Assembly (NCBI RefSeq): GCF_910591885.1
Contig: NC_063269.1
Location: 7,378,001 to 7,442,000, forward strand
Source of the DNA: Bombus terrestris
Taxonomy: Eukaryota; Arthropoda; Insecta; Hymenoptera; Apidae
Length of the DNA: 64,000 bases
Direction: 5' to 3'
Shown: in pieces, positions 13,294-25,959 of the stretch
Layout of the letters: every line of letters starts with the position of its first letter
How positions within the stretch are numbered: the first letter of the stretch is position 1
Translations under genes and position numbers: made by a program
The notes under the pieces: model-generated
Seen by the model: only the letters and a program-made list of their open reading frames with translations
What the model was told of the DNA's origin: nothing
The model's database searches: none

Positions 13294-13902
13294 TTACGTC
13301 AAAAAGATACAGCTAGTGGCTTTAATTTCTCCTTGGCAAATTATGCATTGTGAGAAAGCTTGTGAACAGTAATCGCAGGTTGCTGCATGTCCACAAGGTA
13401 GGAATACAACTGTGACTTCTCGTTCCGCGCAAGCTTTACACAAACGAGCATTTTTCAATGTTCGACTTTTTTCCTTTGCAGCAGCTAAAATAGTAAACAG
13501 TATATTTAAATATAACATATAGTAAAATTTATTATATGTATACGGATTTGATACAAATTAACGAATTTATGATCAATCTATGTTTTTATTTTTATTACTT
13601 ACCAAGTTCCTGAAGGAGAGTCGTTTCATTAGTATCATTTTCACTATTGGATCTCTCAGGATTCTTATCAGTAATTTGTGTTGATGCCTGAAATAAATAT
13701 AATGTACATAAGTATATATTCGAATTATTAATCATACATATGGTTTAGGGTATATGTTTTTGTACTTACTTCAGCAGAAACTTCATATAACTCCTGGCCT
13801 GTTACATTATTAACATATTCCCTGCCCCGTACTGTTAATAAATAACAACAGCTGGGAGACGATATTGCATGCCGTTTCCATGGATCTTCTTCTGCTCTCC
13901 AA

Positions 13903-14902
13903 TGTAGCGACACACGAGTCAACGGACATTTTGAATCAGGTTGTGATTTTGCCTCGGTTTGTCAAACCGTTAAATTATACGTTATGTAAAAACAAATAAA
14001 CTCCGGGCAAAAACAATGTCACCGCTACGCGCAACCGTCGAACAATGGCGAATTCAAATGTTCTCTTTCTCTCTCTCTCTCTCTCCTCGGCTCTCCCGCA
14101 ACTAATATAAATACACGGACGCGATCGCATTGCGACATTGATGGTTAAAGTGATTAAGGCGATTAGTTGCGAATTATTTATTATTTTACTTATTTATTAC
14201 TTTATTTATTACTTTTAAATATACGTGACGATCGGTTACATGTAATCTGCTTCGTTATTATCTAATACTCCAAACCAACTTATCCTCTACATTGGTGACC
14301 CCGACGTGATCGACAGCGAAACAGAGGTGTGACCGTGATAGCACTACCGAGCCTTCCATCATCGCGAATCTAAGTCTGTGACAAGGTGGACCTTCTCCGC
14401 TACGACGAACACGGAGCGGCCCTTCCTTCAGTAAAACCTCCTGGACACCTCACCTCCAATCGGCGCGCAAAAAGCAGGTGACTGGGCACATGACGACTAC
14501 TGGGAGGAACAAAGACCTACAACCGCACGCACCGTACCGACAGGATCCACCGCAACATCGAAGACATCGCGCAACATCCATACGGGCTCTTAACAACAAT
14601 CAGCTGACGTTTTACCGCACTCTAAGGTTATGACGTTATCTCTGGTAAGGGGGTATTGTAGCGGCACTCGACAACAAATATAGCTACACGACACTAACTA
14701 AGCAACAGACACGGTAGCGAAGTGGTTAGCGCTTTAGGTTTCGAACGTTCAGGATCCTCGTTCGATTCCAGACGCCCGTGATCCTACTTTTCTTCCACGC
14801 ATCAAAATAAAAGAATAATTAGCAGTGCCCCAGCAGCACATCTACAGCCGGCAACTACTACTATCACCGATAACATAACACACATACGCATGCGCCTCTA
14901 CA
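13903..14902 (+). mobile_element. Non-autonomous LTR-retrotransposon-like insertion in IAP A
   Basis: Exactly 1000 bases, from TGTAGCGACAC to CGCCTCTACA, interrupting the BIR2 exon. A first LTR-like part (13903-14291) ends CTCTACA and is followed at once by TTGGTGACCCCGACGTGATC, which has the form of a tRNA primer-binding site and leader. A purine run (GGTAAGGGGG) at 14645-14653 sits just before a second TGTAGCGGCAC at 14657, where a polypurine tract and 3' LTR would be. There is no gag or pol frame between, so this is a TRIM-like or deleted element. The 3' part does not match the 5' LTR beyond about 11 bases, which is odd. No clear target duplication is visible. Confidence 0.7.
14708..14782 (+). 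other. tRNA-like segment (A and B boxes) inside the LTR element
   Basis: TAGCGAAGTGGTTAGCGC resembles a pol III A box, and GTTCGATTCC about 35 bases later a B box. The ends CACGG and CCGTG pair as part of an acceptor stem. The anticodon and T stems do not close well, so this is a tRNA-derived relic (SINE head or captured tRNA) and not a convincing tRNA gene. Confidence 0.45.
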
Positions 14903-15182
14903 CCCTATATTAATTCCACATTGGTAACAGGTAGTGAAATCATCGATTGCGATGTAGTAGAAACCAGCATCGGCCAATTCTTCCTTTGTCTGTCTCATAT
15001 ACATAGGCCATGTTGTGAATGAGTTTAATCTCGATACATAACTGGCATATTCAGAATTTTCCGGTTTTTTAATAATATTTAATCCCAAACGGCTAAGTTC
15101 ATATGCCGTCGGGTTTCGTGAATATCTTAAAAATCGATGGTCATTAAAATCAAACGACTCTTGATATTGTAAGGACAACATA

Positions 15183-15614
15183 TGTAGCGGCACATGAGTC
15201 AGAGGGCATTTCAAATCATGTTGTTGTTTTGCCTCTGAGTATCAAGACCGTTAGATTACAAGTAATGTAAGAACAAATAAACTCCGGGCAAAACAATGTG
15301 GCCGCTACATGCAACCGTCGAATGAAGACGAATTTGAATTTTCCGACTCTCCACCGACAAGTGTAAATAAACGGACGCGATCGCGAGCAAGACGGTGTCG
15401 AACAGTATATATCGAGTATCAAATAGTATCAGCGAGAATCAACAGGGTATCTCCGAGTTCCGCGAAGAACAATAACGAGTATTTATTCCGCGTTTTATAT
15501 TTTGTATCAACGACTCACTGTACGTCTATTTATTTATTTACTACAAATATATTTGACGGTCTGCGACAGCAATCTCGTTATATCTCGATACCTTTTCTCC
15601 ACCAATCCTCCACA
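15183..15614 (+). mobile_element. Solo LTR related to the element at 13903
   Basis: It begins TGTAGCGGCACATGAGTCA and ends CCTCCACA. It is alignable with 13903-14291, including the shared AACAAATAAACTCCGGGCAAA part and the row of short TTTATTTA motifs. It lies where IAP A should continue into BIR1. Sequence resumes at 15615 inside the IAP upstream block, so the LTR marks a deletion breakpoint. Confidence 0.65.
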
Positions 15615-17880
15615 CTACTGTCTACCGAGAAGGAACTACTTGTTTCTTACAAATCTTATCCCTACCCACAGTACCGCAAGTTGTCAAACAATCAAATTTC
15701 ATCGATGCCCCGCTCCTTACTGTAATGTAATGTACTGTTCTCAAGTAAACGACGCACGCTAGGTACAGCAAGGTACAGAAATTATACCCCTTATTTACTC
15801 ACATTTCGAAAATGATGCCGCTTTTGAAGGAATTCTTATTTGTTCGCTTCTTACTTGACAATATTAACACGTTGTTTAAAATATCAGTAAAAGCTGCTAC
15901 GGAGTCTAGAGAGTCAAAGAGAGCGACAAAAAATTGCAATTTATTATTAACACACATAATGAAAGAGGAAATGATAATAGATGCTTGGTATTAGGTTCTA
16001 ATCGAGTTTTCGTATTGTTTGGAATTTCCATATCGTTCTGCTTCAGATTTGACATACTCCGCTGTTTGACATACTCCGTCCCTTTGTCAACCGCTAATCG
16101 CTACATTGTTTCGGTTCAGGTGACCACCATTCTAAGGAAACACCCTATATACAAGACAATACGATTCTTGCCTGAAGGTGGGAAAAAATATTTAGTAAGA
16201 AGGTAAAATATAGTCTAAAGTCTCAGGTTACCGTTACACGTTTAATTTTACTTTATGGCACCCAATACTTTATGGCGTGTACCCAGCCTCGGTTTGAATC
16301 ATCGCGGATTATAATAAAATTATTTTTAGAAATAAGTACGCAGATTTTTCAATATATGAAACATCTTGAACAGGGTTTCTGCAGGAAAATTGAACCATTT
16401 GTAACATTTTATAAATTCATTTTGAGATAAAGGTCTCTCACGATGCGAATAGTAAGACGCTGTAGCATTATGTTATATTGTATTATACATATTGTACCAT
16501 GTCATATAAATATACATAGATATTTATACACACATATGTATATATTCACATACATATACGTATATATATATACGTAAATTCCCTAGAGGACATGTAGGAT
16601 AGGGATTCTTTTTGTTTTACGGGTAGCACGACAGGTTGTGTTTCACGGACAGACCGATCTTCTTTTGTTTTACGGACGATCATTTTAAAAAGCACGTTTT
16701 TCCCGAACGGACTGACAGAGAGTTACATTAGAGACAGACAAGGTTACGGAATAGTTATTTAAGATTTTAAAGACTGAAGAAGAAAGATCGGTAGCTCAGG
16801 ACGTTGAAAATCGATTCTCGATTTTCAGGTAAACATTGTACTAAAGACTCGTTATTTCCCGTTTATATAATTATTGTTATTTATTGTTATAGTCGAATAT
16901 TAATTGTTGTTTATTTTTGTATTTTATTATTTACTTCATAATAAAAACTCGATTTTCAGACTACAGAATCGATCCCTGAATTATCCCCAGATTACGATCT
17001 TACACATATATACACACACATATATATTTGTGTGGATATATGTATCGCAATCATATATCGTCTTTGGCACTTTTCGCAAATGTTCCTTGCAACAATATGC
17101 CATCGTTTGGCATTAAAAATGTTAATTGCGAATGCAGTAGAAGATAGTAAAAACGAAGAATGAAGATATTCGAGCAAAACGCAATACACTTAGCTTGAAA
17201 AGCAGTAATATCTTGAAAAATAACGAGGGAGACGTTCTCGTCTGTCAAATGCAAGAAAAATTATCGACGAAGTAGAACCATTAAAATTGACGACGCCTAT
17301 GTTTTGTTACTAACAATCCTGAAATTGCTAAAGTCAATCATCATTCTCATAATTGAATTTTCTAGCAGCTGTTTATATTCTTGTACAATGTAGCGGCGTA
17401 TCCACTGTATCCGTTTACTCTCATTTCGATTGTTTTTCTAATTTTTCTTTATTTTTATCTAGCATTTTGCATTCGATGTGTCTTAGGCACCTAAGATCCT
17501 GAACTCGAAATCTACACTGGCTTTTGTTGAGATAAATGTCATGTTGGTATGATCGCTAGTTCCTACATCCAGTGTTAGAACAACTGCTTTGCGATTCTCT
17601 TCTGTTTTTCCCCATCCGTCACGTCTTTTTTATCTGAGTTTTCGCTGTGTGTAAATGGCTGTACAAGGTGTTGAAGTACACAGGATACACAGGTGTGAAG
17701 TACACAGTACAATGAAGTACACAGGATACAACAGGATAATCTGTATGAATCAATTGAATTTCAAAACCCAAACCAATGTAATAACAGCTTTAAACAGCAT
17801 CTGAAAAACGATAAGGTCCAAGAAAACAACTTGCGATTAAAAGAGTCGTATATCGAAAAATTCAAGGGTTTATTATAAAT
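15615..17880 (+). repeat. IAP upstream block, copy beside locus A
   Basis: It matches 22775-24790 and 46980-49060 in the same direction, and the inverted blocks before C, D, F and G. Landmarks in order are a CAGTACAG-rich stretch (about 15740), TTCGGTTCAGGTGACC (about 16110), AT repeats (about 16480-16580), a duplicated CTCGATTTTCAG (16817 and 16950) and a hAT-like remnant (about 17050-17163). Reading frames inside are short and broken. It travels with each IAP copy, so promoter elements may lie in its IAP-proximal end. Confidence 0.75.
17041..17163 (+). pseudogene. Decayed hAT-transposase-like fragment
   Basis: The frame ending at TGA 17161 reads WHFSQMFLATICHRLALKML followed by an acidic tail. 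The CHRLAL core is typical of hAT/ZMYM-type transposase-derived proteins. Stops surround it. Equivalent fragments recur in the other upstream blocks (for example about 24180-24246, 34085-34200 inverted, 48440-48510). This is a motif-level call only. Confidence 0.3.
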
Positions 17881-18654
17881 TAATATATAAAGATTACTCT
17901 GAACATTTTTCAATGATTTTCTATGCAATAATATAATAATTCTATGTAATAACTTTCTCTGTTTTCGTTTTCATTATTTCGATTCTTTTTTATTTCCACA
18001 GTTCAATAATCTCGCTGTTCATTTGATTCGCATTTATTTTGCGAAAGACGATATAAATATTTTCTCCCACGTACTTAACAAAGGAAGGTTATAGGTATTC
18101 TTAAACGTTTGCAACCTTTTTCAAATTTTTCAACAGCTTTCCTAGGAAACATATTATGTAATATTTAATTAATTTTAACAGATATGCACTTAATTTAAAG
18201 AAATGGTGAAAAATTATGAGATTTAGTCTAAGTGCATCCTTTACTGGCTTTACTGAACTACGCAATTATCGTGTACACCAATAAATGGCATCAAATGCAC
18301 ATGTTATACATTATTTGACATACTCTATTGTGAATTATCCTTCGAAGGCTTTGCTATATTGTTTTATCAAAAGAATTTAGAGTGACTTGTGTGCAACTAT
18401 CTACCCTATTCTATAAATTATTTCAAGAAATGTAAGCATAACAGCTGATTCTTCCATATTTATGTAAAAAATATTAGATGAGTTTTCCAATAACCGATAC
18501 TCTGCTGTGATGCCATCATTTTGTTTAACAAAATTTGAGCTGATTAATGTTTTTATAAATTAAAAAAATATAAAGTTATTCCTTACAAAATGTTTATTTT
18601 AGCATGTACTATCGCAGCACGATATTGTATATTAATATAACCTTTTTTCCCCAG
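17881..18654. repeat. Repeated flank leading into the ubiquitin-ankyrin/SAM fusion
   Basis: No gene. It recurs inverted at 42950-43730, and its last 350 bases recur at 31950-32300. It ends in a T-rich tract and CCCCAG, a good splice acceptor, directly before the fused ubiquitin sequence. Confidence 0.65.
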
Positions 18655-19555
18655 ACCATGAACCATACAGGTCTTCGTTAAGGCCTTAACAGAGAAAACT
18701 ATTACTCTTGAAGACGAAGCTTCTGACACGATAGAGAATGTTAAAGCAAGGAACTTTTAAAACCCTGTGCATTAAGTTTAGAGACAAATCATTGAGAAAG
18801 TGTTCAGAGTAGTTTACTTCCAATCACCTTGACTTGAAATCTGAACAAACTGCTACCTACTTCTTCAAATTTATATTTTACACAAAATGAACATAATGAG
18901 GAAATTAATTTTGAATATCAAAGATGAAACAAAGGAGAAACAATGGTTTGTAAATGAAGATGAAGATGAAGCAATGCTAACTTGTTCAAAAAGTAGAAAG
19001 AATGTAAGCGAACTACCTATGCAGAGGTATCTTAGTTATTGCTCTATATTATATACAAAGTAAATATGATATTTTAATTTAGCTATATTGTTTGCAAAGT
19101 GTTACAGTCCATTCAGCCACAAGATTTAAATATTCAACACAAAGAAGATGTTGATGCTATTCTTGAATATGTGCCTCAATTTAGTCTATTGCGCCAACAA
19201 AATGTTCTTCCAAATATGAAGGATGAAAATGTATTTAGGGAAAATACACCATCACCACCACGTTACAGGACACCTCCAAGAGGAATGATTTTAAATTCAG
19301 AAGAAGCAAAAGTGTTTATTTTACTAAAACATTACGGATTAGGTCAATACCTAAATTCCTCGTTCAAGAAGTAAATATGTTGTTACATGTATAAAATATT
19401 ATATTTATTATAAATTAATATTGTAAACTTATTTCAGGTTGACATTGATTTGTTTATGACTTTAACTAATGAAATGAACTAATGAACTAATTGAGATTGG
19501 TATAAAAAATGAAGCTGACAGAAAAGCTATGTAAATTGTGATAAATAGTTCATAA
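18655..19555 (+). pseudogene. Ubiquitin-ankyrin/SAM chimeric pseudogene, short form
   Basis: An acceptor at 18653-18654 leads into about 95 bases of ubiquitin-like sequence (TITLEDEASDTIENVKA) that stops abruptly at about 18750 and continues as the linker exon of the ankyrin/SAM gene (KPCALSLE). The SAM exon keeps TPPRYRTPPRG and LKHYGLGQY, but a 4-base net deletion then shifts the frame into a stop. The last exon has a small duplication (AATGAACT repeats) and an internal TAA. The ankyrin repeats are absent. It cannot encode the parent protein. Confidence 0.85.
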
Positions 19556-19797
19556 AAAATCGGTGGTACAAAAAGAATTTTTTATCTTTTATTAATTATA
19601 TCTAACTATGTATTATTATTTTATTTGTTATATACTAAAGCTGCTCTAATGTATGAATGTAAAAATATAATATGTTATGTTATAGCATATTGGTATTATT
19701 TTTTATACTAACTTAGTACAGTTAAGAACACATATGATACATTTACATACGAAATGGCTGTAAAATTGTTGTATTCTTGATGAGCGATAATAATTTA

Positions 19798-20094
19798 TTA
19801 ATAAATACACTTTTTTGCTTTAGAATTATATGGAATTGAACGCCCTTTTAGCCAATCACTCAATTCACTATTCTCCAATTGATCCAACTGATTTATTTTT
19901 GCCATTGTCTCCACAATATTGTTTTGATCCTGTTTAATGAATTATAGAACGATTATATGTAATTTTACTTAATCATACAGAATTTAGAAACATAAATATT
20001 CGTATACTGGTAAAGATGAGCTGCCATCTCTATCAGATTTAGCTTCTGGTAGCTTCTCCTTTATCGTTAAATGTTTTTGTCTTTGATATTTTTC
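19798..20094 (-). pseudogene. C18orf63-homologue exons 9 and 10, fragment near IAP B
   Basis: Exon 9 (20094-20008) and exon 10 (19929-19798) match 41507-41593 and 41673-41861 of the intact gene, with their splice sites kept. Exon 10 is cut short by the TAA after CIY. The first eight exons are missing: upstream sequence passes straight into the IAP 3' flank. Confidence 0.8.
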
Positions 20095-20687
20095 CTGCGG
20101 TAGCTATTATTAAATAGAGAAGATCATAAGCGAAGCATGCACAATGAAAGTATAATAAAAGAAAAAGTAAGCTCTAATTTTTATGATTTGAAGTATGTAT
20201 GTATATATATAAAATGAAACTACATAATATATATATATATAATAATAAATGAAATGAAACTGTATTACATATATATTCATCTATATAAAACAGCGTCATT
20301 TTAATGACAATAAAGGGAGTAAAACAAAAAACAATTAGTTAGATGCGGAAAAAGTTTACTTTATTCAGATAAAATAAGATACATAATTCGAATTAATGTA
20401 TAATTAAGTGAAATACACTTAAAATACAAAAAAAGCCAAGAATATAAAGAAAAAATGTATTTGATCAATTTAGTATTACGTTCCTATTTGTTAATTACTG
20501 TAGAAATAGTACTAGATATAAAATATTTTATCATTTCATGATATATACACTTAATTTAACGATACATGGTATCACAAATTTTAATGTGAGTCCGTCAATT
20601 TTTAAAAATTGTAAAGTATATTTATATGAGAAATATGGATAAGCTAATTTATATATGTACACAATTATATATACATATGTGCATGCA

Positions 20688-22267
20688 TTACGTCAAAAAG
20701 ATATGACTTGTTGCATTAATTTCTCGTTGGCAAATTATGCATCGTGAGAAAGCTTGTGAACAGTAATCGCAGGTTGCTGCATGTCCACAAGGTAGGAATA
20801 CAACTTTTGTTTCTCGTACCGTGCAAACTTTACACAAACGAGCATTTTTCAATGCTCGATTTTTTTCCTTCGCAGCAGCTAAAATAGTAAACAGTATATT
20901 TAGATATAACACATAATAAAATTTATTATACGTATACGGATTTCATACAAATTAACGAATTTATGATCAATCTGTGTTTTTATTTTTATTACTTACCAAT
21001 TTTCTGAACGAGAGTCATTTCATTAGTATCATTTTCACTATTGGATCTCTTAGGAATCCCATACGAAATTTGTGTTGGTGTCTGAAATAAATATAATGTA
21101 CATAAGCATATGTTCGAATTATTAATTATACATATTGTTCAGGGTATATGTTACTGTACTTACTTCTGTAGAAGTTTCATATAACTCCTGGCCTGTTACG
21201 TTATTAGCATGTTTGAAATCCTGTACTGTTGATATGAAATAACAGGTGGGAGACAAAATTGCATGTAGTTCCAATGGATCTTGTTGTGGTCTCCAATTTC
21301 CTATTCTAACTCCACAATGGAAACAGGTAGTGATATTTTCAATTTCTGTGTAATAGAAGCCAGCATCGGCTAATTCTTCACTTTTCTGTCTGATGTATGC
21401 AGGCCATCTTGCGAATGAGTTTAACCTGGATTCGTAACTGACATATTCCAAATTTTTTGGTTCCTCAACTTTTCTTAGACCCAAACGGCAAAGTTCATAT
21501 GTCGACAGGGTTCGTCGATGTTTTGAAAATATACGGTCATGAAAATCAAATGAATCTTGATATTTCAAACCATAAGGACAAGATATATTTCTTCTTTTTC
21601 TCCGTAGAATTCTATCGGGATTTGCTCCAATTGGTACATTATCACAATGTTCATTGCGGATAAATCTGCACTCCGGAGAACACATTATATGAATTTGCAT
21701 GGGCAAATAACCCTGTGCCCAGTGACTTATCTCCACTTGACACTCGAAGCATCTCACTCTATCTATTTCACCAGTAAAAAAGAATCCTGCAGCTGCAAGA
21801 CTGGTAGGGTGAATGAATGATAGAGGCCAATTTCGAAAACTCCAGAGTCTTGCTGCCTCAAAGCGAAAATCATCATAATTTTCTCGAATCTCACGCCACG
21901 AAGATGGAGCCATCGATATTATTGCCGAAAGCAATTCCGTTATTGGCAACGTATAGTTTTCGGGAATCATTAAGTCCATTGGCGACGACGAGTGGTCGGG
22001 GTACATTGGTAGCATTGGCAACGACGAGTTGTCGGGAAACATTGGTAGCATTGGCGACGACGAGTGGTCGGGGAACATTGGTAGCATTGGCGACGACGAG
22101 TGGTAGGGGAACATTGGTAGCATTGACGACGTCGAAGGTCTCGGTGATATTAAATGCACCGGCCTCGCTGCCGATGTTGAAGGTACTGCTGCGGCTGAAT
22201 CGTCCGCCGATATTGAATTAATCCATGATGTTGCATCGTCGGACGAAATTGAATGAGCCGACGACAT
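20688..22267 (-). CDS. IAP locus B: two BIR domains plus RING
   Basis: Exons are 22267-21164, 21081-20997 and 20878-20688 (459 residues), the same structure as locus C. The long exon differs from C at only two residues that I noticed (W for S near residue 15, and D for H in the N-terminal repeat). BIR1 has CFEC, x16, H, x6, C. BIR2 has CFHC, x16, H, x6, C. The RING reads CKVC ... FLPCGHAATCDYC ... CIIC. It is transcribed away from the palindrome centre, head to head with C. The product should bind IBM-type peptides or caspases through BIRs and act as a ubiquitin ligase through the RING. All splice sites are intact, so it is probably functional, though the two arms may be kept alike by gene conversion. 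Confidence 0.9.
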
Positions 22268-24790
22268 TGTGTCAATCGACGAAATGTCTTAAAACCTATT
22301 TAAAAAAATAATATAAGATTAAAATATCTACTGATTAGAACAAGCCGATATTATCGAAGTAATCTCAGCCCCGTTTGCTTTAGCGCAAAAATTAAAAATT
22401 GTCTTTGAAAAATTACAGCGATTTTATTTGATAATTGAAGCGTTTGAAGAATCACGAAACTTTCTGTACAATCTACATAAATGCTTTCGCTACGATATTT
22501 TGACTTATAAATGGTAAAACGATTTTAGTTTACTCATTTTCGAGAAATATTATACGCGTACAATTGATGAAACAGGAATATATTACAGACAAAACTTACC
22601 AATATCAGATGTTCACGTCCCGATTCAACAGCACACCAACTCTTCAAGTGGAATCTTAACAAAGATTTAATATCTTATTCTTGTATATTTTATATTTTTA
22701 GATTTACTAAAACTGCGTTGTCGCACGAACGAACAAGCTCTTCGACCATCAATCAGATACTGAACCTTGAAACTACTATGAACGGAGAAGGAACTACCTG
22801 TTTCCTACAGATCTTATCCCCACTCACAGTACAAGTTATCAACCAATCAAATTTCATCGATGCTACGACCCTGTACTGTACTGCACTGTACTGTTCTCAA
22901 GTAAACGACGCACGCTAGGTACAGCATGGTACAGAAATTATACCCCTTATTTACTCACATTTCGAAAATGATGCCGCTTTTGAAGGACAATATTAACACG
23001 TTGTTTAAAATATCAGTAAAAGCTGCTACGGAGTCTAGAGAGTCAAAGAGAGCGACAAAAAATTGCAATTTATTATTAACATACATAATGAAAGAGGAAA
23101 TGATAATAAATGCTTGGTATTAGGTTCTAATCGAGTTTTCGTATTGTTTGGAATTTCCATATCGTTCTGCTTCAGATTTGACATACTCGTCAACCGCTAA
23201 TCGCTACATTGTTTCGGTTCAGGTGACCACCATTCTAAGGAAACACCCTATATACAAGACAATACGATTCTTGCCTGAAGGTGGGAAAAAATATTTAGTA
23301 AGAAGGTAAAATATAGTCTAAAGTCTCAGGTTACCGTTACACGTTTAATTTTACTTTATGGCACCCAATACTTTGTGGCGTGTACCCAGCCTCGGTTTGA
23401 ATCATCGCGGATCATAATAAAATTATTTTTAGAAATAAGTACGCAGATTTTTCAATATATGAAACATCTTGAACAGGGTTTCCGCAGGAAAATTGAACCA
23501 TTTGTAACATTTTATAAATTCATTTTGAGATAAAGGTCTCTCGCGATGCGAATAGTAAGACGCTGTAGCATTATGTTATATTGTATTATACATATTGTAC
23601 CATGTCATGTAAATATACATAGGTATTTATACATACATATGTATATATTCACATACATATACGTATATATATATACGTAAATTCCCTAGAGGACATGTAG
23701 GATAGGGATTCTTTTTGTTTTACGGGTAGCACGACAGGTTGTGTTTCACGGACAGACCGATCTTCTTTTGTTTTACGGACGAACATTTTAAAAAGCACGT
23801 TTTTCCCGAACGGACTGACAGAGAGTTACATTAGAGACAGACAAGGTTACGGAATAGTTATTTAAGATTTTAAAGACTGAAGAAGAAAGATCGGTAGCTC
23901 AGGACGTTGAAAATCGATTCTCGATTTTCAGGTAAACATTGTACTAAAGACTCGTTATTTCCCGTTTATATAATTATTGTTATTTATTGTTATAGTCGAA
24001 TATTAATTGTTGTTTATTTTTGTATTTTATTATTTACTTCATAATAAAAACTCGATTTTCAGACTTCAGAATCGATCCCCGAATTATCTCCAGATGACGA
24101 TCTTATATATACATACACATATATATTTGTATGGATATATATATCGCAATCATATATCGTCTTTGGCACTTTTCGCAAATGTTCCTTGCAACAATATGCC
24201 ATCGTTTGGCATTAAAAATGTTAATTGCGAATGCAGTAGAGGATAGTAAAAACGAAGAATGAAGATATTCGAGCAAAACGCAATACACTTAGCTTGAAAA
24301 GCAGTAATATCTTGTAAAATAACGAGGGAGACGTTCTCGTCTGTCAAATGCAAAAAAAAGGTATCGACGAAGTAGAACCTTTAAAATTGGCGACGCCTAT
24401 GTTTTCTTACTAACCATCCTGAAATTGCTAGACTCAGTCATCATTCTCATAACTGAATTTTCTAGCAGCTGTTTATACTTACACTGCATACACTGCTGCT
24501 TACACTGGGTTTTGTTGAGATAAATGTCATGTTGGTATGATCGCTAGTTCCTACATCTAGAGTTGGTGCTACTGCTTTGCGATTCTCTTCTGTTTTTTCC
24601 CCATCTTTTTTATCTAAGTTTTCGCTGTGTGTAAATGGCTGTACAAGGTGTGTAAAGTACACAGGATACAGAACTAATCTGTATGAATCAATTGAATATC
24701 AAAACCCAAACCAATGTAATAACAGCTTTAAACAGCATCTGAAAAACGATAACATTCAAGAAAACAACTTGCGATTAAAAGAGTCGTATA
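22268..24790 (+). repeat. IAP upstream block, copy beside locus B
   Basis: It holds the B 5' UTR exon and intron at its left end. TTACCAATATCAGATG at about 22598 is the donor side on the - strand. Then come the CAGTACAG stretch, the hAT-like remnant (about 24180-24246) and a 3' tail ending in (AT)n at 24797. Positions 22700-24790 are nearly identical to 46963-49053 (offset 24,263), except where small indels occur. Confidence 0.75.
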
Positions 24791-24794
24791 TCGG

Positions 24795-24796
<2 letters not shown>

Positions 24797-24842
<46 letters not shown>

Positions 24843-24875
24843 ATGTATATGTATCTATATATTTACATATATATA
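24797..24875. repeat. (AT)n tract at the centre of the B/C palindrome
   Basis: Long alternating AT/GT run abutting the 1-kb TG...CA element. A similar run at 25886-25960 lies on its other side. Confidence 0.9.
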
Positions 24876-25885
24876 TGTCGGGTTTGCGTTAAGATTAGAG
24901 TTAGGGTTAAGGGCGTGAAACGAATCCCTATTGGCATTAGATGTGATCATTACGCAATAGAGAAGATATTTACTAGTGCAAATATGACTATGATAGAATT
25001 TGACAAGTAATCGCGATAACTAGACACTCGAGAAGCTAAAGACAATGATCCTAGGCTCAATAACGAATCCGCGGTCAACGGGACGACGAACTCTACTCTT
25101 CTGTAGCGTCTAAGTTGTACTTAATGTTAATGCAAGGAGCAATCACTACGTATAAGGATGACAATTCAATCGTTGATGAGATCGTCTCCAAGAGAGTGTC
25201 TCTCCGTCACGGTGACGCTGTCGAAGAAAACTATGATGGATGTGCCTAAGGGCACGAGATCATCGGATTCGCAGAGGAAGTCTTCGTTCGAAGGGTGAAG
25301 GAAATTAACGTTACTGTTAATTGGTCAATTTCCATGTTAGTGGTTAGAGAAGGATGTTAGCCGTCCTTGGGAAAAGTTGCTAGCGGGAAGCGTCGTTCCT
25401 GGAAGGATAGATTTCTCTTATCTTCCCGTAGTTGGGACACGGACTATTTGTCTATTTGAAGGACTTTATATATCTGCAATTTAATATTCGTAACGGGTTC
25501 TCGGCCAGCTAAACATATACTGTGAAGAAGCGTTGACATCTGGCAATCATCTTACCCGAAGGACAAAGTCTGCGTGTGGCGAGCCACGGGACAGAAATAG
25601 TTGAAATGTTTACCGTCGTGCCACGACCCAAGTATCTCGTTTAAGGAGAGCTATAAAATTACTTCATGCCTTTGTTAGACAAAACGTTCATCCCTTGACC
25701 GCGGCTACGTTCGGAGACTGGTTGTCGCCACGAGCCCGAGCTCACTATCATAAACCTCAAATAAGTACAGTCTAATAAAATGACAACAATTTCTTAATAC
25801 GGCTACGGTGGAATCTGAATTACAGTACTAAAGGATCTTCCCAAAGTTCCAAAGGGAAGGTTTCGGTGTTCTTTCATCTCCGACA
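24876..25885 (-). mobile_element. About 1-kb TG...CA element (probable solo LTR) between B and C
   Basis: It starts TGTCGGGTTTGCG and ends CATCTCCGACA, so the ends form a TGTCGG/CCGACA inverted pair. It is 1010 bases long and matches 50162-51171 in the same direction and 49105-50109 inverted. In the inverted copy a CAATAAACTCAACCATTG motif lies about 90 bases from the end, as expected for the poly(A) region of an LTR read in that direction. It has no coding capacity. (AT)n on both sides hides any target duplication. Confidence 0.6.
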
Positions 25886-25959
25886 TATATATATATATAT
25901 GTATATATATGTGGATATGTATGTGTATATATATATACATACATATGTATGTATAAATA

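Larger units (their letters stand above)
13294..15182 (-). pseudogene. IAP locus A, BIR2 exon interrupted and 5' part lost
   Basis: RING exon 13484-13294 is intact (CKACAEREVTVVFLPCGHAA, then CDYC and CIIC), exon 2 lies at 13687-13603, and the start of the 3' part of exon 1 is at 13902-13770. Exon 1 is split inside BIR2. The half with CYQCGINIG lies at about 15182-14903, and the half with EEDPWKRHAISSPSC at 13902-13770, separated by a 1-kb TG...CA element that replaces the codons after IGNW. A second LTR-like element at 15183 removes everything upstream of PYGLKYQ: BIR1, the N-terminal repeat and the start codon. No intact protein can come from the full locus. A RING-only transcript starting downstream cannot be excluded. 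Confidence 0.88.

Noticed and set aside
14708..14782. Functional tRNA gene
   Set aside because: A and B boxes are present, but the anticodon and T stems do not pair and it lies inside an LTR-like insertion.
21960..22120. Regular spaced repeats suggesting a CRISPR-like array
   Set aside because: They are in-frame minisatellite units of IAP exon 1 in a eukaryotic gene; spacers are not unique.
24890..24912. Telomere-like TTAGGGTTAAGGG
   Set aside because: Only about two units, inside a repeated TG...CA element, not an array.
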